Positions 1-5,810 are shown, counted from the stretch's first letter. The stretch: 9,347 nucleotides of DNA from an uncultured Bacilli bacterium (GCA_947599755.1 CANQFO010000043.1:1-9347), one strand, 5' to 3'. The notes: a model not told the origin generated them from the letters alone. Made by a program: numbers and translations.

Positions 1-1
1 T

Positions 2-457
2 GTGAAAGCATTAAGGACTGATTCTTCTTTTGTTATTTTGCTCACTCCTGATGGAGTTCTTTATCAGCAGAAATTGGCATATCAGTTATCGAAAAAAGAT
101 CATTTGATTTTGATTTGTGGACATTATGAAGGATTTGATGAGAGAATTCGTAGTTTATGTGATATGGAAATTAGTATTGGAGATTATATTTTGACCGGTG
201 GGGAATTTGCTTCTATGGTAGTTGTTGATTCTATTGTTCGTTTACTTCCTGGTGTAATTGAAGAAGAATCTCATTTGAATGATTCTTTTAGTCAAAATCT
301 TTTGGATTATCCAACTTATACAAAGCCTCGTGTTTTTGAAGGAATGGAAGTTCCTCAGGTGTTATTATCTGGTGATCATCAAAAAATTGAACAATGGCGT
401 TTACAAGAAAGTAGACGTAGAACTGAACTTCGTCGTCCTGATTTATTAGAAAAGTAG
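2..457 (+). CDS. trmD: tRNA (guanine-N1-)-methyltransferase TrmD, 3' part (5' end outside window)
   Basis: TrmD methylates N1 of G37 next to the anticodon, using S-adenosylmethionine, and so prevents +1 frameshifting; it is a cytoplasmic SPOUT-fold (knotted) enzyme. About 150 C-terminal residues are present, and family members are usually 230-255, so some 80-100 N-terminal residues lie upstream of the window. The GTG at position 2 is simply an internal Val codon, not a start. Visible hallmarks are the knot and cofactor segments LICGHYEGFDERI (about residues 38-50) and GDYILTGGE (about 61-69). Further on come LDYPTYTKPRVFEG and the C-terminal helical part with GDHQKIEQWR. The gene ends in TAG, which overlaps the Shine-Dalgarno of the next gene, so the two are cotranscribed. 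The TrmD-RplS neighbourhood is conserved in Bacillota. The identification is very secure. Confidence 0.97.
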   Translation: MKALRTDSSFVILLTPDGVLYQQKLAYQLSKKDHLILICGHYEGFDERIRSLCDMEISIGDYILTGGEFASMVVVDSIVRLLPGVIEEESHLNDSFSQNLLDYPTYTKPRVFEGMEVPQVLLSGDHQKIEQWRLQESRRRTELRRPDLLEK

Positions 458-465
458 GTGGTATA

Positions 466-918
466 TTGTATACTGTTTTAAAAAGAAAAAAGAAATTTTC
501 TCAAAAATATAGAGTTAATGGTATAGAGATTTTTTCTTTGGATGGTTTTTTGATGCCTACTAAGAAAGGAAAATTTGTTGTTCATGGACAAACTATTCAT
601 CGTGTTAAAATTATTAATAAACAATTAGCTTATCCTATTGTTTATCAAAAGGTAAGAAAAAAGTATAACAGACTTATTTCTTTACTTACTGAATTATTAG
701 TTAGTGATGATTCTTCGGGGGATTGTTTTCGTGAAGCTTTAAATCAAATCGAAAAATTTCGTTTGGAAGTAAAAAATAAGTATCGTTCTTATTTAAAAAG
801 AAAGGAATTAGAAATGATGTCTAAGCAGCTTTCTACTTTACAAAAACAGGCCAAAATTGAATTTTTAGTCTTACAGAATAATTTGAGAAATATTTATCAT
901 TCTGAAAAAGGAAAATAG
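466..918 (+). CDS. Small basic protein of unknown function between trmD and rplS
   Basis: I do not recognise this 150-residue protein. It starts at TTG 466, four bases after an AGGTGG ribosome-binding site (456-461) that overlaps the trmD stop; no ATG lies nearby, so the TTG start is fairly firm. The N-terminal half (about 1-62) is rich in Lys and beta-prone, with a short KRKKK patch. The rest (about 62-145) looks helical and probably coiled-coil, with many Lys/Arg/Glu and Leu residues. It has no signal peptide or membrane segment, so it is probably cytoplasmic. It occupies the space between trmD and rplS, where many Bacillota have nothing, and it is translationally close to trmD. This could mean a role around tRNA or ribosome maturation, but that is position-based inference only. 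Codon use matches its neighbours, so it is not an obvious recent import. It does not resemble YlqD, the small protein of the Bacillus rimM-trmD locus. Confidence 0.8.
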   Translation: MYTVLKRKKKFSQKYRVNGIEIFSLDGFLMPTKKGKFVVHGQTIHRVKIINKQLAYPIVYQKVRKKYNRLISLLTELLVSDDSSGDCFREALNQIEKFRLEVKNKYRSYLKRKELEMMSKQLSTLQKQAKIEFLVLQNNLRNIYHSEKGK

Positions 919-945
919 GTTTGTTATATCATTTTAAAGATTTGG

Positions 946-974
946 TTGCATTTATTTTTTTGATGTGTTATAAT
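946..974 (+). promoter_or_regulatory. Probable sigma-A promoter with extended -10 for rplS
   Basis: A -35 TTGCAT (946-951) and a perfect -10 TATAAT (969-974) are separated by exactly 17 bases, and TG sits one base before the -10 (966-967), giving an extended -10. The promoter lies just downstream of the preceding gene's stop and would start transcription near 981. This gives rplS (and lepB by read-through) its own transcript with a leader of about 70 bases, separate from any trmD read-through. Confidence 0.78.
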
Positions 975-979
975 TTAAG

Positions 980-1040
980 TCGTCAAACGAAGTGATCCGC
1001 TTATCAAAATTGATTATGATCATGGGTTGTATTTTTTAGA
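980..1040 (+). ncRNA. Probable L19 (rplS) ribosomal-protein leader RNA
   Basis: The roughly 70-base untranslated stretch between the promoter and the rplS Shine-Dalgarno holds small stem-loops. One is AAGTG/CGCTT around an ATC loop (about 985-997). Another is ATCA/TGAT around 1003-1014, followed by the palindrome ATGATCAT and a GGGTTG segment just before the ribosome-binding site. Low-GC Gram-positives carry a known cis-acting L19 leader (Rfam L19_leader) here, by which free L19 represses its own synthesis. Position, length and the CCGCTTATC / GGGTTG-like elements fit that leader as I remember it, but I could not test the covariance model. Confidence 0.5.
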
Positions 1041-1053
1041 GAGGAGAATTTAT

Positions 1054-1395
1054 ATGAATGTAATTGACAAAATTAATCAAAAACAAATTAATCCAAACAT
1101 TCCCGAGTTTCGTGTTGGAGATACTGTTCGAGTAGATGTTAAGATCATTGAAGGAAGAGAACGTATTCAAGCATTTGAGGGAGTTGTTGTTAGTCGTCGT
1201 GGTGGATCTGTATCTGAAACTTTTACTGTTCGTAAAATTTCTAATGGTATAGGAGTAGAAAGAACTTTTCCTGTTCATTCACCAAAACTTGCCTCTATTA
1301 CGGTTGTTCGTCGTGGTAAAGTAAGACGTGCAAAACTTAACTTCTTAAAGGGTAGAGTTGGTACTTATCGGATTAAAGAAAGAGGACAGAAATAA
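1054..1395 (+). CDS. rplS: 50S ribosomal protein L19
   Basis: L19 is a large-subunit protein at the 30S-50S interface. The product is 113 residues, normal for bacterial L19 (about 110-120). Recognisable segments are IPEFRVGDTVRVDVKIIEG (about 19-37), the core IQAFEGVVVSRRGG (about 41-54), ETFTVRKISNGIGVERTFPV (about 57-76), and the C-terminal region with VVRRGKVRRAKL and the final GRVGTYRIKER. ATG 1054 is chosen over the in-frame TTG at 1027. It has a GAGGAG site (1041-1046) seven bases upstream, and the family begins at this point. The gene has its own promoter and probable leader, and is followed by a small AT-rich hairpin before lepB. Identification is certain. Confidence 0.99.
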   Translation: MNVIDKINQKQINPNIPEFRVGDTVRVDVKIIEGRERIQAFEGVVVSRRGGSVSETFTVRKISNGIGVERTFPVHSPKLASITVVRRGKVRRAKLNFLKGRVGTYRIKERGQK

Positions 1396-1417
1396 ATAAG
1401 GTCTATCCTTATTTTTT
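1394..1417 (+). terminator. Weak intrinsic terminator or attenuator between rplS and lepB
   Basis: An 8-bp stem AAATAAGG (1394-1401) / CCTTATTT (1407-1414) with a five-base loop runs into six T residues (1412-1417), directly after the rplS stop codon. The stem has only two G-C pairs, so termination would be partial; it probably tunes read-through from rplS into lepB. Confidence 0.5.
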
Positions 1418-1433
1418 GTTTGTGGGTGTAATT

Positions 1434-1946
1434 ATGCAAGAGAATAAAAAGAGTTTTAAAGCTGTTGTGCAAGAATTTTTTCCTTATATCATTATTATTA
1501 TTGTTGTTTTATTAGTCAAAACTTTTGTTGTGTCTCCTATTCGTGTTAATGGGCGATCTATGGAGAATACTTTACATGATAGAGATATTATGCTACTAAA
1601 TGAAATTACTTATCGTTTTTCAAAAATTGAGCGATTTGATATTGTAGTTGTTCATTATCAAAATGAGTATTTGATTAAGCGTGTGATTGGTTTACCCGGA
1701 GATCAAGTTAGTTATATTGATAATTCTTTATATATTAATGGGAAAAAAGTTAATGAAAATTATGAACATGAAATAACTGATGATTTTTCAACTTCTGTTA
1801 TTCCTAAAGGAAAATATTTTGTTTTAGGTGATAATCGAACTAATTCTACTGATAGTAGAATGTTAGGTTTTTTTACTCGTCGTCAAATTAAGGGAAAAGC
1901 TGCGATTGTTATTTATCCGTTTTCACGATTTGGATGGAAAAAATAA
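1434..1946 (+). CDS. lepB: Type I signal peptidase (S26 family)
   Basis: This membrane-bound Ser/Lys peptidase cleaves signal peptides from exported proteins on the outer face of the membrane. It is 170 residues with one N-terminal anchor (about 17-33), as in Gram-positive SipS-type enzymes. The nucleophile is Ser42 in NGRSMENTL and the general base is Lys82 in YLIKRVIGLPGD. The conserved C-terminal box is GDNRTNSTDSRMLG (about 140-153). In the serine box the usual SMxPTL has Asn in place of Pro; Ser, Met and the rest are kept, so activity is expected. ATG 1434 (GGGTG five bases upstream) is preferred to TTG 1416, which lies in the terminator hairpin's T-tract. The gene follows rplS closely, probably in one transcript controlled by partial termination, and ends at its own stem-loop. 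Confidence 0.96.
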   Translation: MQENKKSFKAVVQEFFPYIIIIIVVLLVKTFVVSPIRVNGRSMENTLHDRDIMLLNEITYRFSKIERFDIVVVHYQNEYLIKRVIGLPGDQVSYIDNSLYINGKKVNENYEHEITDDFSTSVIPKGKYFVLGDNRTNSTDSRMLGFFTRRQIKGKAAIVIYPFSRFGWKK

Positions 1947-1958
1947 GTAAATTTGCTG

Positions 1959-1985
1959 GATTATTATATATAATCTTTTTTTTTT
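1959..1985 (+). terminator. Intrinsic terminator after lepB
   Basis: A 6-bp stem GATTAT (1959-1964) / ATAATC (1970-1975) with loop TATAT is followed by ten uninterrupted T residues (1976-1985), starting 12 bases past the lepB stop. The stem is short and AT-rich, but the long T-tract in this position makes it the likely end of the rplS-lepB transcript. The rest of the 226-base gap up to 2172 is plain AT-rich sequence with no gene that I can see, apart from the promoter below. Confidence 0.6.
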
Positions 1986-2145
1986 ATTTAGAGTTATGAA
2001 TTTTGGTATTAGAAGTAAAATATTATATGATTAATGATATTTATATAATGAAAAGATGAAATTATTATTTATTAAAATATGTTTCTTTTAAAATAATTGA
2101 TTAGGAAAAAATTTTAATTATTTTCTTTCTTATATATTTAAAAGC

Positions 2146-2154
2146 TGATATAAT
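2146..2154 (+). promoter_or_regulatory. Probable extended -10 promoter of the deacetylase gene
   Basis: TGA followed by TATAAT (2149-2154) forms an extended -10 element, 18 bases upstream of the start codon of the next gene. No convincing -35 box is present at 17 bases; the region there is T-rich (around 2126-2131). The transcript would start near 2161, at the ribosome-binding site, leaving a very short leader. Confidence 0.5.
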
Positions 2155-2172
2155 TTTAGTAGGTGAAAAGGT

Positions 2173-3444
2173 ATGAAAAAGGGAAATCATAAAAAAGCGA
2201 TATTGTGTGTTAGTGGTATTATGTTAGTAATTGTTGTTTTTGGAATTTGTTTTTTTCTTTATCAAATGATTCATGGTGTTGAGAATCAATTAAAAATTAA
2301 ATTAAAAGGGAAAAATACTGTTATTGTGATGGTTTCTAATCCATATAAAGATAATGGTAGTGTTGCATTTTATGGGAAAAAAGATTTATCTAAAACGATT
2401 AAAGTTAAAGGAAAAGTTGATACAAATAAAATTGGAATTTATCAATTGAAATATATTATTCAATATAAAAAGTTAGTTAAAACTATCACTAGAACAGTGA
2501 AAGTGGTTGATAAAATATTACCTGAAATTCAGTTATCTGGAGATGAAGTTTCTATTATCATTGGTAACGATTATCATGAGCCAGGTTATGTTGCAAGTGA
2601 TAATTATGATGGTGATTTAACGGATAAGGTAAAAGTTACTAATAATATTAATAAAGATCAATTAGGGGAATATCAGGTTATTTATGAGGTTTTGGATTCT
2701 AGTCAGAATAAAGCTATTAAGACTAGGAAAGTTAATGTTATTGCTAAACCATCGGTTGCTTCTGGTGGTCAAGGGATTGCTGTTTTAAATTATCATTTTT
2801 TCTATGATCAAAGTAGAGGAGAAACTTGTAATGAAAGTATTTGTGAAGAGATATCTCAATTTAAATCTCATTTGAAATGGTTAAATGATAATGGTTATAA
2901 AACATTAACAATGAAAGAATTTAGAGACTGGATGTATGGATATACAGAATTACCAGAGAAGTCTGTATTAATTACTATTGATGATGGAGCGATGGGTACA
3001 GGAAAACATAATGGGTATACTTTGATTCCTGCTTTAGAAGAATATAATGCACATGCTACTTTATTTTTAATTACTGGATGGTGGGATATTCGTAATTATC
3101 AAGGATCTAAATATTTAGAAATAGAATCCCATACTAATGATATGCATAATGAGGGTTGGTGTTCTGGTGTTACCAGAGGAGCAAAAATGCTGTGTCAAGA
3201 TAATGAAACAGTAAAAGCAGATTTACTTAGATCAATTGAAATAACTAATTCTAAGATGGCATTTTGTTTTCCTTTTTATGCATATGATCAAAAATCACTA
3301 AATATTGTGAAAGAGGTAGGCTTTGAACTTGCTTTTGTTGGAGGAAGCAGAAAAGCGAAAAGAAGTGACAATAAATGGCTTATTCCTAGATATCCAGTTA
3401 TGAATTATCATACATTAGATAATATTATTCAAATGGTAAGCTAA
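2173..3444 (+). CDS. Membrane-anchored Ig-like (DUF5011) protein with PgaB/IcaB-like polysaccharide deacetylase domain
   Basis: This is a 423-residue extracytoplasmic protein that probably removes acetyl groups from a cell-wall or surface amino sugar. An N-terminal signal anchor (about 9-30) is followed by an Ig-like domain (about 43-112) and a clear DUF5011/HYR-type repeat (about 115-190, with GYVASDNYDGDLTDKV). The CE4 NodB-homology domain runs from about 201 to the end. Its metal and catalytic residues are visible: TIDDG with Asp270-Asp271, and SHTNDMH with His320 and His325. The H-x4-H spacing matches poly-N-acetylglucosamine deacetylases (PgaB, IcaB) rather than the H-x3-H of peptidoglycan deacetylases. 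Later motifs are FCFPFY (364-369, Cys where many have Arg) and IPRYPV. ATG 2173 has AGGTGA six bases upstream. The gene is alone, between the lepB terminator and a convergent gene. The substrate is not shown by the sequence. Confidence 0.88.
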   Translation: MKKGNHKKAILCVSGIMLVIVVFGICFFLYQMIHGVENQLKIKLKGKNTVIVMVSNPYKDNGSVAFYGKKDLSKTIKVKGKVDTNKIGIYQLKYIIQYKKLVKTITRTVKVVDKILPEIQLSGDEVSIIIGNDYHEPGYVASDNYDGDLTDKVKVTNNINKDQLGEYQVIYEVLDSSQNKAIKTRKVNVIAKPSVASGGQGIAVLNYHFFYDQSRGETCNESICEEISQFKSHLKWLNDNGYKTLTMKEFRDWMYGYTELPEKSVLITIDDGAMGTGKHNGYTLIPALEEYNAHATLFLITGWWDIRNYQGSKYLEIESHTNDMHNEGWCSGVTRGAKMLCQDNETVKADLLRSIEITNSKMAFCFPFYAYDQKSLNIVKEVGFELAFVGGSRKAKRSDNKWLIPRYPVMNYHTLDNIIQMVS

Positions 3445-3481
3445 AATTCTTTTTATTTTTGATAATGTAAAGTATAAATGG

Positions 3482-3510
3482 AAATAAACTCCCTTTTTGG
3501 TAGTTTATTT
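3482..3510. terminator. Bidirectional stem-loop between two convergent genes
   Basis: AAATAAACT (3482-3490) pairs with AGTTTATTT (3502-3510). The stem can continue by CC/GG with a single bulged T, around a CTTTTT loop. It lies in the 73-base gap between the 3' ends of the deacetylase gene (plus strand) and the collagen-like gene (minus strand). The arms give TTTATTT at the 3' side on either strand, so it can serve both genes, although neither side has a clean T-tract. Confidence 0.6.
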
Positions 3511-3517
3511 AGGAATA

Positions 3518-4513
3518 TTATTTTAATTTTTGAATAGCAATACTCACAACAGGATTAATATAGGGGGAAGTTGTATTCATGTAAGCTTTAGGAGGACTAT
3601 TTAGATAGATAGGATATTTTCCTAAATTAACTAGTTCAAAATTTGTATTATCATTATCTAAATATACCATTCCTTTTCCTATGATATTTACTGTTGATTG
3701 ATTCGTATCCCATATACTACCTCCTGCATATATGGTAGATTGATTAACTTTTTTAAATCCTATTGCCATCATATCATGATCATCGTTTAAAGTAGTACCA
3801 TTAATAGGATGTGCTTGGACAGTAAAATCAATATAATATGTTCCTTTATGGATAAAAGTAATGGTGTTATCATTATTTAAAGTAAATTGGTTTGTTTCAT
3901 CTCCTAATTCGGTACTAAGTGGAATTCTTTGTTTTGCGGGAATTTCTTCTCCATTATTATTTTCATTAAATTTAAAAAATACAGCTGTTGGTATTAATAA
4001 TGGACCAGGTGGTCCTTGTATTCCTTGAGGACCTATAGGTCCTGTGGGTCCTTTTATAATTCCTACGTTTTTCCATTTTTTTTCGATATTATCCCATACA
4101 TATAAATATTTATCGATTAGATATGCATCACCTGATTTTCCAAATGGATGAGCTTGAGTTAGATCATCGATAGAAGGGTAGGATCCTAAAATTGTTACGC
4201 TAGTACCATCATCTCCTTTAGGACCTTTTGGAATAACAAAGTCTAAGATATGATTTAATCCTGATTTGTTATCGATTATTTTTGCATCATTTGTAGACTC
4301 AGTTGTAGATATTTGTCCTAAAGAAATTGTTTCAGATTGACCAATTTCTCCTTTTGGTCCAGTAGGACCAGTTTCTCCTTGTTTTCCTTTAGGACCAGTA
4401 GGCCCAGTTTCTCCTTGTTCTCCTTTGGGACCAGTAAAACCGGTTTCTCCTTTAGGACCAGTAGGACCTATGATATAAAATTCCGGTCTAAAGTCTGGAA
4501 ACTTATCTTTCAT
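3518..4513 (-). CDS. Collagen-like (Gly-X-Y) BclA-type surface protein
   Basis: This 331-residue protein resembles BclA-type exosporium and surface glycoproteins. A short leader without signal peptide (1-15) is followed by about 15 Gly-X-Y triplets (16-60, mostly GPT, GPK, GET). Next comes a spacer of the type seen in such proteins, ending in LDFVIPKGPKGDDG (about 61-103). A module of the SVTILGSY...GDAYLIDKYLYVWD kind follows (about 105-143), then a second triplet stretch (about 144-162, including GPTGPIGPQGIQGPPGP). The C-terminal beta-rich domain (about 166-331) looks like the C1q/TNF-like trimerising head of BclA. ATG 4513 has AGAAGG seven bases upstream and is preferred to TTG 4531. Absence of a signal peptide fits proteins made in the mother cell and deposited on the spore. 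Exposed Thr in the triplets may be glycosylated. Family assignment is strong; a spore location is inference. Confidence 0.9.
   Translation of the reverse strand: MKDKFPDFRPEFYIIGPTGPKGETGFTGPKGEQGETGPTGPKGKQGETGPTGPKGEIGQSETISLGQISTTESTNDAKIIDNKSGLNHILDFVIPKGPKGDDGTSVTILGSYPSIDDLTQAHPFGKSGDAYLIDKYLYVWDNIEKKWKNVGIIKGPTGPIGPQGIQGPPGPLLIPTAVFFKFNENNNGEEIPAKQRIPLSTELGDETNQFTLNNDNTITFIHKGTYYIDFTVQAHPINGTTLNDDHDMMAIGFKKVNQSTIYAGGSIWDTNQSTVNIIGKGMVYLDNDNTNFELVNLGKYPIYLNSPPKAYMNTTSPYINPVVSIAIQKLK
4359..4470 (-). repeat. Tandem 36-base repeat encoding the collagen-like triplets
   Basis: The motif CCAGTAGG (plus-strand reading, variants included) recurs at 4359, 4395, 4431 and 4458, that is at steps of 36, 36 and 27 bases. 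Each 36-base unit encodes a 12-residue block of the GETGPTGPKGxQ type, and the last unit is three triplets long. Because copies are near-identical, the array can change length by slippage, which would vary the stalk length between strains. Confidence 0.8.
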
Positions 4514-4533
4514 GTTATTTCCTTCTTTCAATA

Positions 4534-4560
4534 TACTATATGCAAATAATTTGATATGGT
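4534..4560 (-). promoter_or_regulatory. Possible sporulation (sigma-K-like) promoter of the collagen-like gene
   Basis: On the minus strand CATATAGTA (4542 down to 4534) fits the CATAnnnTA -10 consensus of sigma-K promoters. An ACC (4560-4558) lies 15 bases upstream, near the AC-containing -35. The start would fall just before the ribosome-binding site. No good sigma-A pair serves this gene. The consensus is short and AT-rich DNA produces it by chance, so this is only suggestive, though BclA genes in Bacillus are known to be under sigma-K. Confidence 0.3.
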
Positions 4561-4612
4561 AATTAAAGAGTTACGATTAATAGAAATTTTATCTTTCAGT
4601 ATTTTTGTTCCA

Positions 4613-4642
4613 TTTACTATTAAGTTTTATATATGATATACT
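4613..4642 (+). promoter_or_regulatory. Possible promoter for the relic and HAD gene region
   Basis: TATACT (4637-4642), preceded by TGA (4634-4636), makes an extended -10. A poor -35 (TTTACT at 4613-4618, or TTACTA at 4614-4619) lies 17-18 bases upstream. It faces the IMPase relic and the HAD phosphatase gene and diverges from the collagen-like gene. No other candidate drives this direction before 4884. Confidence 0.4.
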
Positions 4643-4695
4643 GTTACTTGAAAAATTTATTTATCAATAAAGAACAAGAAAGTATATAGAAGTAG

Positions 4696-4872
4696 GAAGA
4701 GTATTTAGAATTTGCAAAAGTTATTGTTGAGGATGTAGGCGGAAAAGTAACGGATTTATTTGGAAATGAGCAAAGATATGATCAAAGTATAAAGGGTGCA
4801 TTAATAAGTAATGGGAAAATTCATGATGAAGTGGTTAATATAATAAATAAAAAAATATTATTAAGGAATAAA
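4696..4872 (+). pseudogene. Internally deleted relic of an inositol-monophosphatase-family gene
   Basis: This stretch is a shortened paralog of the intact gene at 8265-9047. The first eight codons after the start (EEYLEFAK, 4696-4719) match that protein's residues 2-9. The next codon jumps to its residue 212 and continues in frame for about 44 residues with only about six substitutions (VIVEDVGGKVTDLFGNEQ and onward). The missing part is 606 bases in intact-copy coordinates, and both edges carry AAAG, so the deletion looks like a microhomology event. The start ATG is also lost: TAG stands in its place after a two-base loss. The original stop is gone too, so the frame runs on to a TGA at 4903-4905 that overlaps the HAD start. 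Similarity to the spacer after the intact gene (TTAAGG, AATAAA) continues to about 4872. All catalytic Asp/Glu motifs except the C-terminal fold are missing. Confidence 0.9.
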
Positions 4873-4901
4873 CATATAAACGGATGGAGAAGGAGTTTGA
4901 A

Positions 4902-5522
4902 ATGATAAAAAATATAATATTTGATTTAGGAAATGTAATATTAAAAGATAGTCCATCAGTTGTTTTAGAAAATTCAAAAATATTATCTAAGAATTGCCAA
5001 ATTATCAAAAGTAGATTCTTCGATAACTGGAATGAATTGGATTTGGGAAATGAAACACTAAAAGAGCATTTGGATAATTGCAGATTTGATTTTTATATTG
5101 ATGAAAGCATAAGAGAAATTCTTTTAAATTATTATAAATATCGACCTTTTAATAATGAAATAGTTGAATTAATGAATAATTTAAAAAGCAATAAGTACAA
5201 CATTTTTATCTTATCAAATAATAATAAAGAAGCATATGAATATTTAAAAAAAAATCCAATATTCAAATCTGTAGATGGTTGGATTGTTTCATGTGACTAT
5301 CACATTTTGAAACCTAATAAAGAAATATATATTCAATTATTTCAAACTTTTAATATTAGTCCAGAAGAATGTTTTTTCATTGATGATAAAAAAGAAAATG
5401 TTAATATAGCGAAAATACTTGGGATGAAAGGATTTACTTTGGATATTAAAAATCATGGATTAGATAAATTAATGGAAAATTTAAAAGAGAATAAGATAAA
5501 TTTTATTAATAGGAATGGATAA
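4902..5522 (+). CDS. HAD-superfamily (IA-type) phosphatase
   Basis: A haloacid-dehalogenase-type phosphohydrolase of 206 residues, probably a cytoplasmic phosphatase of a small sugar phosphate or nucleotide. The four HAD motifs are in order. Motif I is IIFDLGNVI with the nucleophile Asp8, motif II is ILSNNN with Ser105, motif III is Lys137 in ILKPNKEIY, and motif IV is FFIDDKKEN with Asp161-Asp162. Between motifs I and II lies a helical cap of the C1 type. The DLGNV form of motif I is typical of the YihX-like branch (alpha-glucose-1-phosphatase in E. coli). ATG 4902 is chosen because AGAAGGAG (4888-4895) lies six bases upstream; the ATG at 4884 has no such site and would add six unneeded residues. 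The start overlaps the run-on stop of the upstream relic (ATGA), and the cutA relic begins three bases after its stop. Substrate unknown. Confidence 0.9.
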   Translation: MIKNIIFDLGNVILKDSPSVVLENSKILSKNCQIIKSRFFDNWNELDLGNETLKEHLDNCRFDFYIDESIREILLNYYKYRPFNNEIVELMNNLKSNKYNIFILSNNNKEAYEYLKKNPIFKSVDGWIVSCDYHILKPNKEIYIQLFQTFNISPEECFFIDDKKENVNIAKILGMKGFTLDIKNHGLDKLMENLKENKINFINRNG

Positions 5523-5524
5523 AA

Positions 5525-5810
5525 ATGAGTTAATATATAATTGTAATGACACTTTGTGATAAATTAGAAGTTGCAAACAAAATAATCAATATGTCAAATT
5601 GTGAAAGTTCACTCTAAATATTGGTGGAATAGTTAATTAGAAGAATGTGATGAGTACAAATTAGACTTTAGAACAACAGAAAGTAAATTCTCAGAAATAG
5701 AAAATGAAATAAAGAAAATCCATAATGATGAAGTTGCTGAAATTTCAAGTTTTGAAATAAAAAATTCAAGTAGATAATTTTTAAATTGGATAGATGAAAA
5801 TATAAAATAA
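5525..5810 (+). pseudogene. cutA: Degenerate cutA (CutA1 divalent-cation-tolerance family) gene
   Basis: Reading from ATG 5525 gives MS-stop-YIIVMTLCDKLEVANKII and then NMSNCESS (to about 5611), matching the CutA N-terminus (VLTTxPDxEEAxxIA). After a frameshift near 5612-5616 the next frame gives KYWWNS-stop-LEECDEYKLDFRTTESKF. It continues IENEIKKIHNDEVAEI, then SSR-stop-FLNWIDENIK. This aligns with the CutA hallmarks (YxWxGKxExxxExxLxxKT, IxxxHPYxVPEI, YLxWI). In-frame TAA codons stand at 5531-5533, 5634-5636 and 5775-5777. About a dozen codons (the LxxxxLAACxN segment) appear to be missing before NMSNC. CutA1 proteins are small trimers of about 105-115 residues. The gene sat directly after the HAD gene, three bases past its stop, as if in one operon. 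The damage excludes a functional product. Confidence 0.85.

Noticed and set aside
1036..1278. Minus-strand open frame opposite rplS
   Set aside because: It is antisense to the certain L19 gene, has no ribosome-binding site and its composition (Asn/Ser/Thr/Tyr-rich) is that of a shadow frame.
4359..4470. CRISPR-like array from evenly spaced repeats
   Set aside because: The 36-base periodicity is continuous coding repeat without spacers, in frame with Gly-X-Y triplets.
4337..4549. Plus-strand open frame opposite the collagen repeats
   Set aside because: Its repeated Ser/Phe/Arg pattern is the reverse complement of the Gly-X-Y codons and it has no start signals.
5525..5810. TAA recoding that would rescue cutA
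   Set aside because: All three nonsense codons are TAA, which looked suggestive, but TAA ends most intact genes here, and the relic also has a frameshift and a missing segment.
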